From Sequoia sempervirens (taxonomy: Eukaryota; Streptophyta; Pinopsida; Cupressales; Cupressaceae), in NCBI GenBank assembly GCA_007258455.2, contig VDFB02344251.1, positions 33,171-97,170 on the forward strand: 64,000 nucleotides of DNA, given 5' to 3'. A program made the position numbers and the translations under genes. The first letter of the stretch is position 1. Each line of letters opens with the position of its first letter. A model generated the notes under the pieces. The model saw only the letters and a program-made list of their open reading frames with translations. It did no database searches and had not been told where the DNA came from. This document shows positions 1 through 10,412 of this stretch, one piece after another.

Positions 1-666
1 ATGATTTGCATGATAAGATTCAAGGTTGCAAAGGGAAATGATGACCCACACTGGAGATATGGATAAATGATAAGGATGTGAACTATGATGAAATGGTAGT
101 GCATAAGGATATGAAATGGAATCCAAAGCATGGATTTGTAATTTTCCCTTAATCAAGTACCAAGAACAAAAGAGGGAAATGGGACATGGATTTTGATAAG
201 ATAGGAGATATGGAATGGAATAATGAAAGGATAAGGATAATGAATAGGATGATCAAGATCAACAAGATAAGATATGGACACAATGCCTAAGTATTTTTTT
301 CCTATTCCTCATCAAGACCAAGGAAGGGAAGAAAGTATGCATTTAGACAAGATGGTGGAATATGGATAAAGTGTATAGGATTAAGATGTATGATGTTCAA
401 GAATATGCTTAGCCTTGTCAAGATCAAAGGTGGAAAGGTAAAGGATGAATGTAAAGAGGAAAATGGATATGAATGATAGGATGGATGAAACTTGCCCCCA
501 AGTGCAGAGTGCAAGAGAAATATGGAAGATAGGATATGGATAGAGATAAATGAGAATGGAAGTTAGTATATGAATTGATAGGAAGATGGAGGGAAGACTC
601 AAGCATCAAGTTCCATGGCTAATATCCCTTGAATATGTGCTCTAATAAACCATGGTAATGAGGATT
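1..666 (-). mobile_element. Downstream part of degenerate LTR element D
   Basis: This segment continues, on the minus strand, the low-complexity region that resumes at 9465; element A sits between them with a 5-bp duplication (AGGCT). The plus strand is rich in GGATATGGA/AATGATAAGG-type purine words, so the minus strand reads as short Ser/Pro/His/Leu-rich stretches broken by stops. No RT, integrase or protease motif is visible here. I assign it to D only from continuity across the A insertion and similar composition. Confidence 0.4.
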
Positions 667-671
667 AGGCT
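667..671. repeat. Target site duplication of element A (left)
   Basis: AGGCT directly precedes the left LTR and is repeated exactly at 9460-9464 after the right LTR. It proves that 672-9459 arrived as one integration event. Confidence 0.93.
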
Positions 672-1898
672 TGTCCGCCTCCTACAATGATTCAACAACT
701 AGGCCTTCACAACTGTGATTTAGAGATTGGACATCTAACCTGAATAGCCATTTCAATCATCATGAAGGTGCATTTAACTTGTCAACCCAGGGACATGAAC
801 TTGAAATGGGTTAGCACAGTATGTGCACTAGGGACCCAAAGTAGCCATTTTCATTCTACAACTAGGAAAAACACAATGCTGAAAGTAAATTGCTTAGAAA
901 GGAATAATATGAATGCTGATCATCAATCAACAATTACACCATGCTGAAATGCATGACAAAAATGAAAATATGAGCAACACACAGGAAACTACTCTGTCTG
1001 CTTTGGCTACAGGAACAGTCACATAATGGAATTCTAGTGGTTGCAGGAACAGTCAGTGCTAGATTTTTGACTAATTACCAAACAACAAGTAATACTAAAC
1101 TAATACTAAACTAAAAGATATATTACTCACCAAGTGGTCCCCCTTGGATAAGTATCCTCTAAAACTAATGAGAACTTAGATGCTCGAACTCAAAACTTTA
1201 TTTACTATAAATCATGAGTACAAAAGAGTAATATATCTTGATTACTGAAAAATCAAGAATGCAATTACAATATCAAATCGTGCAACCTTTAAAGAAGGAG
1301 CATCCAATCTTTATTTATACTATCAAATAAACAAGGAAGTCAACTCCATGAATTGGGAGGATGCCATATAGCGAAAACAAAGAAAGTGGGGGCCGACGAT
1401 TACGCGTGCATGGAATCTGGTCAGACACGTAGGTCCAAACATAGATTTAGCACATCAGTAACGCTCGCATCTGCTCAACTAGCATTAAAGTCCACTAGAA
1501 GGTGGTTACATTTGGTTTGCATGATGAATCTTCTGCCGTTGACCTCTTTTGACTTTTGAGTGATTCCTTTGCTGGACGTTACGATGCATGCCCAGCTAGC
1601 GGTGTCTTCCTCAACTTAGCATCCTCAAATTAAATTTGCATGGAAATGTCAGTACACACAATAACTGTATATCTATAACCACCTAAGGAACATTCATTAA
1701 CCACATGCAAAATTAACATAGACAGTCCATTTAACATGCCATTATCATTAAATGTTTGTAGAAATAGGATTAAGCCCAATGTCTATAGTCTGAGGAAAAT
1801 ATCATAAAATTATCAACACTTAATGTCAAATTCCATCATAAATTCAACAAATAGATCACAAATTCTACCCAAAACTAGACCATATTCTAGACTCATCA
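672..1898 (-). repeat. 3' LTR of element A
   Basis: Direct repeat of 8242-9459. On the plus strand it starts TGTCCGCCTCC and ends AGACTCATCA, giving the TG...CA ends of an LTR. In element orientation it is the 3' LTR because the purine tract abuts its 1898 end. Confidence 0.92.
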
Positions 1899-1910
1899 CT
1901 CCCCCCAACC
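1899..1910 (-). other. Polypurine tract of element A
   Basis: The minus strand reads AGGTTGGGGGGAG immediately before the 3' LTR. A run of purines at this place primes plus-strand DNA synthesis. The preceding words (GAGGACCAGCAAGATC) resemble the usual lead-in to the purine tract of plant Athila/Tat elements as I remember it. Confidence 0.8.
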
Positions 1911-2218
1911 TAAGATCTTGCTGGTCCTCAAGCAGGGGAAGGGCTGTTCTTTTGCTTGGTCAATGCTCTGAAGTCTGCAACTGACAATTGTCCCACATCA
2001 AAGTGTGCTGTGCGCGAATTAGGATCCCATTAGAATCCTCCCAACCTGTCCAATCTTCCCCATCTCTATCTCTCTGCAACAATATCATATTGGTAGAACC
2101 TAAAGTTTGGTACATGCCACATTAGGATGGGTGGCTAAAAAGTCAAGGGAAGCTAGAATCACCCTTTTGTCCTTCCAATGTGAATATATCTGTCAATTCT
2201 TTTAAGAGCTGCTGCATA

Positions 2219-3740
2219 GTTCTAGATGGAATGAGGATCAACCTGTTTGAGATCATCAGTTAGGCTGCTCCATCTTTGTGAGAGGTATCTCTTCATGGTT
2301 TCCTCTTTTTCTTTTTCCTTTTCCTCATATTCACTATAAAATATTTCTATCCAAGGCATAATCCTATTACCATAGCTAGGTCTAAAAAGCATTCTATGCC
2401 ATTCCCTGAAAATATCCCCTAGATTCCTTGATTCAACCCTAATGGGTAGAGGGATGTTAGACTCCAATTTCTTATAAGCCCCATATTGCTGTCCCCAACT
2501 AATCTCATTTTGTACCCAAGACATTAATTCCCTTAATTGGACATCCCCAACATAAAACAACAGATTCCAATCATGGTCTTTAGTTACAACATAATTATGC
2601 AAATAAAACTTACACAACAAATTCTTCATTTTAGGGGAAGCAATCCAATAAGAAAATTGAAAAATTCAATAGGGGTCTCAATAGAAGGATTCAAACCTAA
2701 GACAATTATTGCCAGCCTAAAAGAAAGATATTTCTCCTTCAAATGCAGAGCATAGACCCTTGGAGGGGTCCTACATTCCAAAATCTATGGTACGAAGGCT
2801 ACCATATAATCCACCTTCTTCAAGGTGGCAATTTCTGCATCTTTATCTTCAATTTCCTCATCTCTCTTTTGTATTTCTTTCTTCAATCCGTGTCTTTCCT
2901 TCTTCCATTCCTCTTCTCTTCTTTGTACCTCTTTCCATAAATGCATAGCTACCTGGTGCATTGAAAAATCAAGGGGGTTATGCATTCCTACCAGTATTTT
3001 CTCTGGCACTAATGCTAATTGCAAGGATTCAAGCTGTCTCGTCAATTCTAGCTGCAGGGGTACTAATTGTTCTCCCAATTTGGGTTGTTGCTGCAGGGAC
3101 TCTTGCTCCCATTCTGGCTGTTGCTGTAGGATCTCTTGCTATAGGAATTCTTGCTCATGCTGCAGGAAATCCTGATTTTCCTCAAACTCTTGATTTTCAA
3201 CTTGTTCTACAATATTGGCAAGATCAACCAATATTGTATTTGCTGCTGCCTTAAATATATTTTCTCCTTGAAATTCTCCTGCCCCATTGGAGCTTCCATG
3301 TCCTCCTGTGGTATTTCTCTAGACTTAGGGATTTCCTACAGAGGCATAACAAAGGCTGGCCCGACTGGTCTTGCTTTCCTAGGAGGGCTCTCATATTTTT
3401 CTTTGGCTGCAGGATGAACAATGTCAACCTTTCTCTTCTTAGAGCTTGACACCTCTTTTTCTGCCGGCTGCCTTTTGGACTTTCCTTTTCTCATTTCTAC
3501 TTCCCTCTTTACCCTCTAGTTTTCATTAAAATTCCAAGTGGAACATCATCATCAAAGTTAGGGGAAGAACTTTCTTTGTCAGGATCTATCTTAGAAGAGC
3601 TAATTTCTATGGTTTCTTCTTCTACAGAGGCCCATTGTCCAATCAAACAAATACTGGGTTTCTTTCCTGTATTGCTTTCTATCCATTAGTCCTTTGAGTA
3701 CGTGAAGTGGACCTAGTGTCCCTCCTTCTAGCTAATTAAA
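2219..3740 (-). pseudogene. Element A post-pol ORF remnant (coiled coil plus C-terminal domain)
   Basis: This is a broken reading frame between pol and the 3' LTR, the place where Athila-type elements carry an extra, often env-like, ORF. In order it shows an acidic/Ser-rich stretch, a basic Lys/Arg patch (about 3430-3500), Gln/Ser-rich repeats, a Glu/Lys coiled coil (2785-2960), and a C-terminal block (2222-2650) with CKFY, an Ile-Ser-Trp segment and many aromatic residues. The C-terminal block matches the corresponding part of element B. The N-terminal third, seen in B, is absent here. I see no transmembrane segment that would support an envelope function. Function is unknown. Confidence 0.6.
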
Positions 3741-4200
3741 GTACGTACTTGTCATAATAAAAACTACCACTTCTATGGGAGTCCATTTCTTCACCCATCC
3801 ACCCATCACCCATCCATTTCCACTTTTCTCTCTCTTCCATCACTTCACTCCACCTCATTCCACCTCATCTTTATTAATTTCTCAACTTATTTCTTTAAAA
3901 GGTGAATGGTACTTTCTCCACGATCTTTGCAACAAATCCTCCACACATTTAGGTATGTGCGCATTAATTGTTATATCTTAATTGTCATTAAGTGCATTCA
4001 TTTAATTGTTGTATGTTAGTATGGAACATTCACTATAGCATGCCAATATTCCCTACCTTGTCAAATCATCATTCCACATGTGTGGATGCATGCCAAAATT
4101 TAGGTTGGGGGGAAGGAAAAAGATGTGGATATTTTGCCGTGTCAATCCATGCTAGTTTGTGTCAGCAAAAATTTAATTTGAGCCGATTTGAAAGAATCTC
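3741..4200. other. Unassigned segment between A pol and its post-pol ORF
   Basis: This 0.46-kb stretch separates truncated RNase H from the post-pol ORF. It codes for nothing recognisable. On the plus strand it holds TTTAGGTTGGGGGGAAGG (about 4101-4118), nearly the same purine word as A's own polypurine tract but in opposite orientation. It could be filler DNA from the event that deleted RNase H, integrase and the start of the ORF. Confidence 0.4.
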
Positions 4201-5268
4201 CCAATTAGGTCCTTTGAGTACAGGAGCATGAGTCAAAGTTGCCTTCCAGTCAGAAAATGCCTTGTCACAAGCTTCAGTCCACTGGAATTCAACATCTTTA
4301 GTGAGAAGAGTATACAATGGTGCTGCTATCTTGCTGAAATCCTTGATGAAACACCTATAATATCCTGCATGACCCAAGAAAATCTTAACATCCTTTTATT
4401 TTGCAGGTGTGGGTTGATTTGTGATTACCTCAATCTTTGCAGGATCTACTTGAATTCCTTTGTGGGAGATGTAGTGGCCAAGAACTACACCTTCCTACAT
4501 CATCATGAAGTTCAAAATTTTTGGCCTTCACATCTTTGTAGGACTCTCCAGAGTTTTTCCAATGCTTGATTAAAATCAACACCATAAGTGGTAAAGTCAT
4601 CAATGTAAATTTCCATGCAATCAAAAGAGATATCTAAAAAATATGCTAATGACTGCCCTTTGAAAGGTTGTAGGTGCATTGCATAAGCCAAATGGGAGTA
4701 CTGAGTAGGTATAGGTCCCCCATGGACAGGTAAATGTGGTCTTCTCCTAGTCCTCTAGTGCAATTTGGATCTGGTTGTAGCTGTTGAATCCATCTAGAAA
4801 AGAAAAGTATTGCTTTCTTGCAAGTGTGTCCAAGACTTGATTGATGAAAGGTAAGGGAAAATGGGCCTTTTGGGTGGAAGCATTAAGTTCCTTGTAATAA
4901 AAAAAAACTCACAATTTCCCTCCTTTCTTGGGCATAATCACTAATGGAGACACCCACTGGCTATCTGAAATGGGGTAGATAAATCCTGCATCTAGTAATT
5001 TATGCAGTTCCCCTTTTACAATTTCTCTTAGTGCAGGGTTAATTCTTCTTTGTGGCTGTCTTACTGGGGTGCAATAATCTCTGATGTAAATTTTGTGTGT
5101 ACAAATTTTAGGGTCCAATCCCTTCATATCATGATAATCCCACACAAATGCATGTTGATGGGTCCTTAATAAGTTTTCCAATAAAAATTGTTGTTCTTCA
5201 CTTAATTTACTGTTAACATTCAAATACTTTCCTTCTGACACCTGTACTTGTGTAGTTGACTCTATCAT
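4200..5268 (-). pseudogene. Element A reverse transcriptase and start of RNase H
   Basis: RNA-dependent DNA polymerase domain of a Ty3/gypsy pol, degenerate. The N-terminal part (4909-5268) contains the template-contact words QRRINPALREIV and SPLVIMPKK; the middle has FPLPFINQVLD, YFSFLDGF and FTCPWGT. The catalytic box reads YIDD (about 4592-4606) where most relatives have YMDD. The end (4162-4377) has FLGHAGYYR and the start of RNase H (FQWTEACDKAF), after which homology stops at about 4200. Frameshifts separate these parts. Without RNase H and integrase this pol could not complete a retrotransposition cycle. Confidence 0.85.
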
Positions 5269-5639
5269 GGCTGCTTCATTAACACATGGTACCTTTAGTT
5301 CATATGTAGAAATGTATCAGACATACCTGTTGCTACAAGAAGTCTGTCTATAGGAATAGTGGTTGCAGAAAGAATGTCTGCAGGAACAGTGGCTGCAGGA
5401 AGAGTAGGAAAAAGTGTCTTGACTGGAGAAACATAATGAGAAGATGATGCTTCATCCACTTCACAAGGGTTCTAAATGATGTTAGCCAACACTTCATCCT
5501 CATCTTGAAGTTGCACAAAAGAGCTTCTTCCTAGCATCATAAGCTATGCCACCGAATTAACTTCCTCGGCCTCTTCACCAATATGTGGCCATATAGAATT
5601 ATCCTCGTCATGAGATGGTTGAGCAAGGGGATAAAGAAC

Positions 5640-6210
5640 AAACTACTTGGTGCTCTTCCCATCTGAAATGGTCATGTCACCTAACCAACATCCAATGTAT
5701 GCATCTGTAGTTGCTAACCATGGCCTTCCAAGAATAATGGGATACCCGCCTAGTGTAGCTTTAAGAGAAAGAATCATAAAGTCTACTGGGTACTCCCAGG
5801 AGTCTAAAACTACCACAAGATCCTCCACTAAACCATCAAGCTTAACAATAGAACTATCAGCAACCTACAGGATGGTAGGAGTAGATCTCATGCTTGCAAT
5901 GTTTAGTTGCTACAAGATGTCCTTGGTCATTACATTGATTGTGACCCCTAAATCAATCAGAGCATTTTTAATTTGGATCTCGTTTATAACAACTGCTACC
6001 ACATGACTACTTGGGTCATTACACTTGGAGATAGTCACTTTCCCAAGCATGATGTTAGCTAGTTGTCCCACCACATGAACTGTAGTTGGGTCTTTCTTTT
6101 TCCTGCCTGACTTCTTGAGGCATGCTTCTTTGATTGCCTTTCCATAGATTGGGAAATATTTTATGGCCTGAAATAGAGGGATTTGGACACATATATGCTT
6201 CAACTAATCC
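5640..6210 (-). pseudogene. Element A aspartic protease region
   Basis: Retroviral-type aspartic protease that would cut the Gag-Pol polyprotein. The active-site word is ALIDLGVTINVM (about 5915-5950); D-L-G instead of D-T/S-G is usual for Athila/Tat elements. A second conserved piece, GYPIILGRPWLATTDA, appears at 5643-5760. It lies between gag and RT as expected. Stops at about 5640 and 5905 break the frame. Confidence 0.8.
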
Positions 6211-6572
6211 AGGATGTCAAAAGTTGTATCCTCTTTTTCTTCGTTCTTCTTGGAAATTTCCAATCTCTGAGGAAATGGTGGTTCTTGATAAGGCTGCTTG
6301 ACCGAGACTGGTTTAGGATTTTTAGGTGCACTTAGCTGAATGTGATGACTCAGAGGTTCCTCTTCTTCTTCCACAGGAATCTCAGTGATAATGGGATTGG
6401 AAGGGGCGGTAAGGTTGTTCCTGAATGCAAGTGGATGTCACTTACACTCATAGTATATGCAAGAAATTGATTTGAATCGACAGAGTATGCAGACTACTGT
6501 TTTGGTTTGTTAGTTAGATTGGGTGTGGGATGAGATGGTAGCTAAGTAGATTTAGGTGGGTTTGAGCTTGAA

Positions 6573-8063
6573 TTAGCAGGTGGAGGCATTATAGTAGGCT
6601 GTTGGGGCTGAGAAGGCGGCTGCATGTAACTTGTTGTCTTGGTAGGCCATTGTTGTCCTCCCCTCCATTGATTTGTTTGTTGCCAATTTCCTGAAGGTTG
6701 CTGCCAATGCCCTTGAAATTTCTGCCAACTCCCCTGAGGTTGCTGCCACTGGGGTGGAGAGGTTTGATGATTGGGCCAAGCATTTGGAGGGTTACTCCAA
6801 GGCTATGGTGGATATCCTCCATATATGGATGGATATGGGGGCTGCCATTGGTTTCCAGATGAATAGGAATTGAAATATGACCCAACATAAGAGAGTGGAT
6901 CTAGTGGCATACCTTGTCTTGGAGCCCAAGGCCTCCTTTGTGCAACATAGTAGAATTGGTCCTCTTCAATCTGGATTGGTTTGAACTCAGGTGGAATATG
7001 CTTGGTTTCAAGATTAGCGACCATCTTGCATCTGCAGTCCCTCTTCTTTTGTTTGCAATGGGGGCAATACTCTGTCAACATTGCCTCTGCCTTCTTTTGC
7101 TTCTTCTTGGCCTGAAGTGTATCTAGCTGAGTAGCTAGATTGTTTATAATGTCTTGCTTGAAGTTTTCCAGCAAATGAGTAATCTCCATTCTTGAAACTC
7201 CACCGGTAGTTGACTTATCCATGAAAGATTGGTAAGCTCTCACTTTCTTTGAAGCTTCCCTAGAGTAGTTCTAGCATATCTTCTTGATATCCTCCCAAGG
7301 AACTTGGGAGATATCTCCTCCTCCCATCAGGCCCAAGGCATCAGTTCAACTGTCATTGATTCCTCTCAGGAAAATCAACTTTTGTGAGTCTTCATTGAGT
7401 GTATGGTGTGGATATTTTTGTAGGAAAAACTAAAACCTTGCAATATAATCTTCCAGGCTCTCGTCTTCCTTTTGCTACATCCTGAAAAATGTTACCTCCT
7501 CTCATGTCACTGCCCCTACGATATTCCTTGTATTTCTCAAGGAATTTTGTCTTCATGTCTTCCCAAGTTTCCATAGTATCTGGACCTAGGCTCATTAATC
7601 ATCTTAATGCAACTTCTTTCAGAGTGTTAGGAAATAGCTTAAGCCTATGGGCATCAGTGGTATAATCATAACTCCTATAGAGTATGTCAAACTCAAACTA
7701 AAAGGTATCAAGATCTTCTGTGACAAGTCCATAAAACTTGGGGAGTATGGAAGCAGGGATGTTTTTGATGTTGTCAACTTCATTCTGATGGGCAATGGGG
7801 AAAGGAAAAGTTGGTTGGTTAGGTCTATTCCTATTTGCATCAGCCATGCCTGCTTGATGTAGTTCCAAAGCAAAGGGGTTCTCAAGCTGATTTTGGTCTT
7901 CAGAGGTGACTTCAGAGCTAGTCAGATTAGGAAATGCATCAACAAAGGGGTGTGGATCTTCTTCTTCTTCTCTTGGCAAGTTTTGATATTCAACTAGCTG
8001 AAATGGATTAGGATTGTTAGGAAGGAATCTCCCATAAGCATCCCTTCTCCTTCCTCTATGCAT
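6573..8063 (-). pseudogene. Element A gag
   Basis: Nucleocapsid/capsid polyprotein of element A, broken into at least four frames. The start codon at 8063 opens with MHRGRRRDAYGRF; the capsid core has PASILPKFYG, LFPNTLKE and METWEDMKTKFLEKY, matching the retrotransposon gag family. A Cys-rich stretch (CPHCKQKKRDC) lies near 7060, and a Trp/Gln/Pro repeat tail (WQQPQGSW type) near 6640-6760. Element B gag has the same layout, including the W-Q-P tail. The start follows a leader of about 160 bp after the primer site. Confidence 0.85.
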
Positions 8064-8219
8064 GCGGTATCACTCACTATCAACCAACTCACCCAAAGAA
8101 TTGGTAAAGAATAAGGGGGTCATTACTTCCTAAATGAGGGTATACTAAGAACAACTTCTAGAAAAACTACAACAAGAAAAATTACCAATGACTCCAAAGA
8201 ACTCCCTAGTTTGACACCA

Positions 8220-8237
8220 TCCCCGACAATGGTGCCA
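8220..8237 (-). other. Primer binding site of element A (tRNA-Asp type)
   Basis: The minus strand reads TGGCACCATTGTCGGGGA, four bases inside the 5' LTR. It matches the complement of the plant tRNA-Asp 3' end at 15 of 18 positions, and all three differences are transitions. tRNA-Asp priming is the signature of Athila-type elements. Confidence 0.85.
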
Positions 8238-8241
8238 AAAA

Positions 8242-9459
8242 TGTCTGCCTCCTACAATGATTCAACAACTAGGCATTCACAGTTGTGATTCAGAGATTGG
8301 AAATCTAACCTGAATAACCATTTCAATCATCATTAAGGTTCATTTAACTTTTCAACCCAAGGACGTGAACTTGAAATGGGTTAGCATAGTATGTGCACTA
8401 GGGACCCAAAGTAGCCATTTTCATTCTACAGCTAGGAAAAACACAATGCTGAAAGTAAATTGCTTAGAAAGGAATAACATGAATGCTAACCATCAATCAA
8501 CAATTACAAAAAGCTAAAATGCATGACAAATGAAAATATGAGCAACACAAAGGACACTACTCTGTCTGCTTTGGTTGCAGGAATAGTCATAGAATGAAAT
8601 TATAGTGTCTACAAAAACAGTTGGTGCCATATTTTTAACTAATTACCAAACAACAAGTAATACTAAACTAAAGGATGGATTACTCACCAAGTGGGCCCCC
8701 TTGGATAAGTATCCTCTACAATTAATGAAAACTCAGATGCTCAAACTTAGAACTTTATTTACTGTAAATCATGAGCACAAAAGAGTAATATATTTGGATT
8801 ATTGAAAACTCAAGAATTCAATTACAATATCAAATCGTGCAACCTTCAAAGAAGGAACATCAAATCTTTATTTATACTATCAACTAAACAAGGCAGTCAA
8901 CTCCACGAATTGGGAGGACACCATTTAGGGAAAATAGAGAAAGTGGGGCAACGACGGTTATGCGTGCATGGAATCTGGTCAGACACGCAAGTCCAAATGT
9001 AGATTTAGCACAATAGTAATGCTCACATCTGTTCAACCAACATTAAAGTCCACTAGAATGTGGTTACATTTGGTTTGCATGAGGAATCTTCCGCCATCGA
9101 CCTCCTTTGACTTTTGAGCGATTCCTTTGTTGGACATTATGGTGCATGCCCAGTTGGCGGTGTCTTCCTCAACTTAGCATCCTCAAATTAAATCTGCATG
9201 GAAATGTCAGTACGTGCACAATAACTTCATATCTATAACCACCTTAAGGAACATTCACTAACCACATGAAAAATTATTATAGATAGTCCAATTAACATGC
9301 CATTATCATTAAAGGTTTGCAGAAATAGGATTAAGCCCAATGTCTATAGTTTGAAGAAATTATCATAAAAGTATCAACACTTAATGTCAAAGTCCATGAT
9401 AACTTCAACATAGATCACAAATTCTACCCAAAACTAGACCATATTCTATAGACTCATCA
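8242..9459 (-). repeat. 5' LTR of element A
   Basis: Direct repeat of 672-1898, with TG...CA ends and followed by the TSD copy AGGCT (9460-9464). In element orientation it is the 5' LTR, because the primer site lies at its 8242 end. Confidence 0.92.
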
Positions 9460-9785
9460 AGGCTCATAAACGTTGGTAGATTAATGGTATGATGGAAGAA
9501 GCTAAAGACTTATGCAAAAAGGTTTGGATTAATGGAGGATAATGGAGGATGGATGTTGGATAATGTATAGGAGGTTGGAAGGCTTGTTGATGGATAGATG
9601 GAAATGATGGTGAGATCAACATTGGCACACAGCTTGAAGGGTGGTGGAGTGATGGAGGAAAAATAGATTTAGAATATGATAGGTTTTTAGATGGAAGATT
9701 GGAGGAATCTTTTGGATCACAAAATTTGGACATGCCAATTTAGATTTTATTGCTTCTATGATATTTTTAGGAATCCACATAGCTT

Positions 9786-9955
9786 TTGACTTTGATTTTT
9801 GCTTTGTGGGCCTTTGTGGACTTTGAGATTTTTCTTTTTGCTTTATTGGCCTTTGTGGCATTTGAAAAATTTCTTTTTGATTTGTGGGCCTTTGTGGCCT
9901 TTGAAATTTTTCTTTTTGATTTATGGGCCTTTTTGGCCTTTGAAAATATTTCTTT
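9786..9955 (-). repeat. 39-bp tandem repeat, about 4 copies (13-residue unit)
   Basis: GGGCCTTTGTGG-like words recur at 9808, 9847, 9886 and 9925, exactly 39 bp apart. On the minus strand each unit codes for 13 residues of the form FQRPQRPTNQKEI. The period keeps the frame, so the array grew inside a translated ORF. Confidence 0.88.
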
Positions 9956-10211
9956 TGACTTTGGATCAGATTTTCTTTTATTTTTGCATGTATTTTCAAG
10001 GAGACATGTTGATCCTTTGATATATGTGGATTTTGCTATGGAATATTTTGACATTTGGCACCCAAATTGCTTCCAAGAGAAATGGGATGGGTGGATGGAG
10101 ATGAATGATATGGAGGTATTATGGATGGGTTAATGTAGGTAGAATTTTGAGAGGGAATAAAGGATGTGTGCCTTTGTTGTTCTTGATGAATAGGATATGG
10201 AGGGATGTAGG

Positions 10212-10412
10212 GCCCCAATATTGATGGAAGGGTTGATGGACTAGGGTTTGGATGATAAGGACCAAGGATAGATGGAAGATTTAATGGAATAGGATAAGAA
10301 CCTAGGATATATGGAAGGTTTGATGGACTAAGATAAGGACCTAAGATATATGGAAGGTTTGATGGAATAGGATAAGGACCTAGGATAGATGGAAGGTTTG
10401 ATGGACTAGGAT
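10212..10412 (-). repeat. Second 39-bp tandem repeat, about 5 copies (13-residue unit)
   Basis: Plus-strand units begin AGGATATATGGAAGGTTTGA and recur every 39 bp. The minus strand codes for ILGPYPIPSNLPS-like 13-residue units. The sequence is unrelated to the repeat at 9786-9955, but the period is identical and also keeps the frame. Confidence 0.85.

Larger units (their letters stand above)
672..9459 (-). mobile_element. Element A: Athila-like Ty3/gypsy LTR retrotransposon, 8.8 kb, defective
   Basis: The sequence shows two direct LTRs of about 1.22 kb, a 5-bp TSD, a primer site complementary to tRNA-Asp, a purine tract next to the 3' LTR, and minus-strand remnants of gag, protease, reverse transcriptase and a post-pol ORF, in that order. 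tRNA-Asp priming and a D-L-G protease motif are typical of the Athila/Tat branch of Ty3/gypsy. RNase H after its first part and all of integrase are missing, and every ORF has stops or frameshifts, so it cannot move by itself. By hand the two LTRs differ at roughly 8% of the first 290 bases, mostly transitions, so the insertion is old. It interrupts older element D. Confidence 0.88.
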
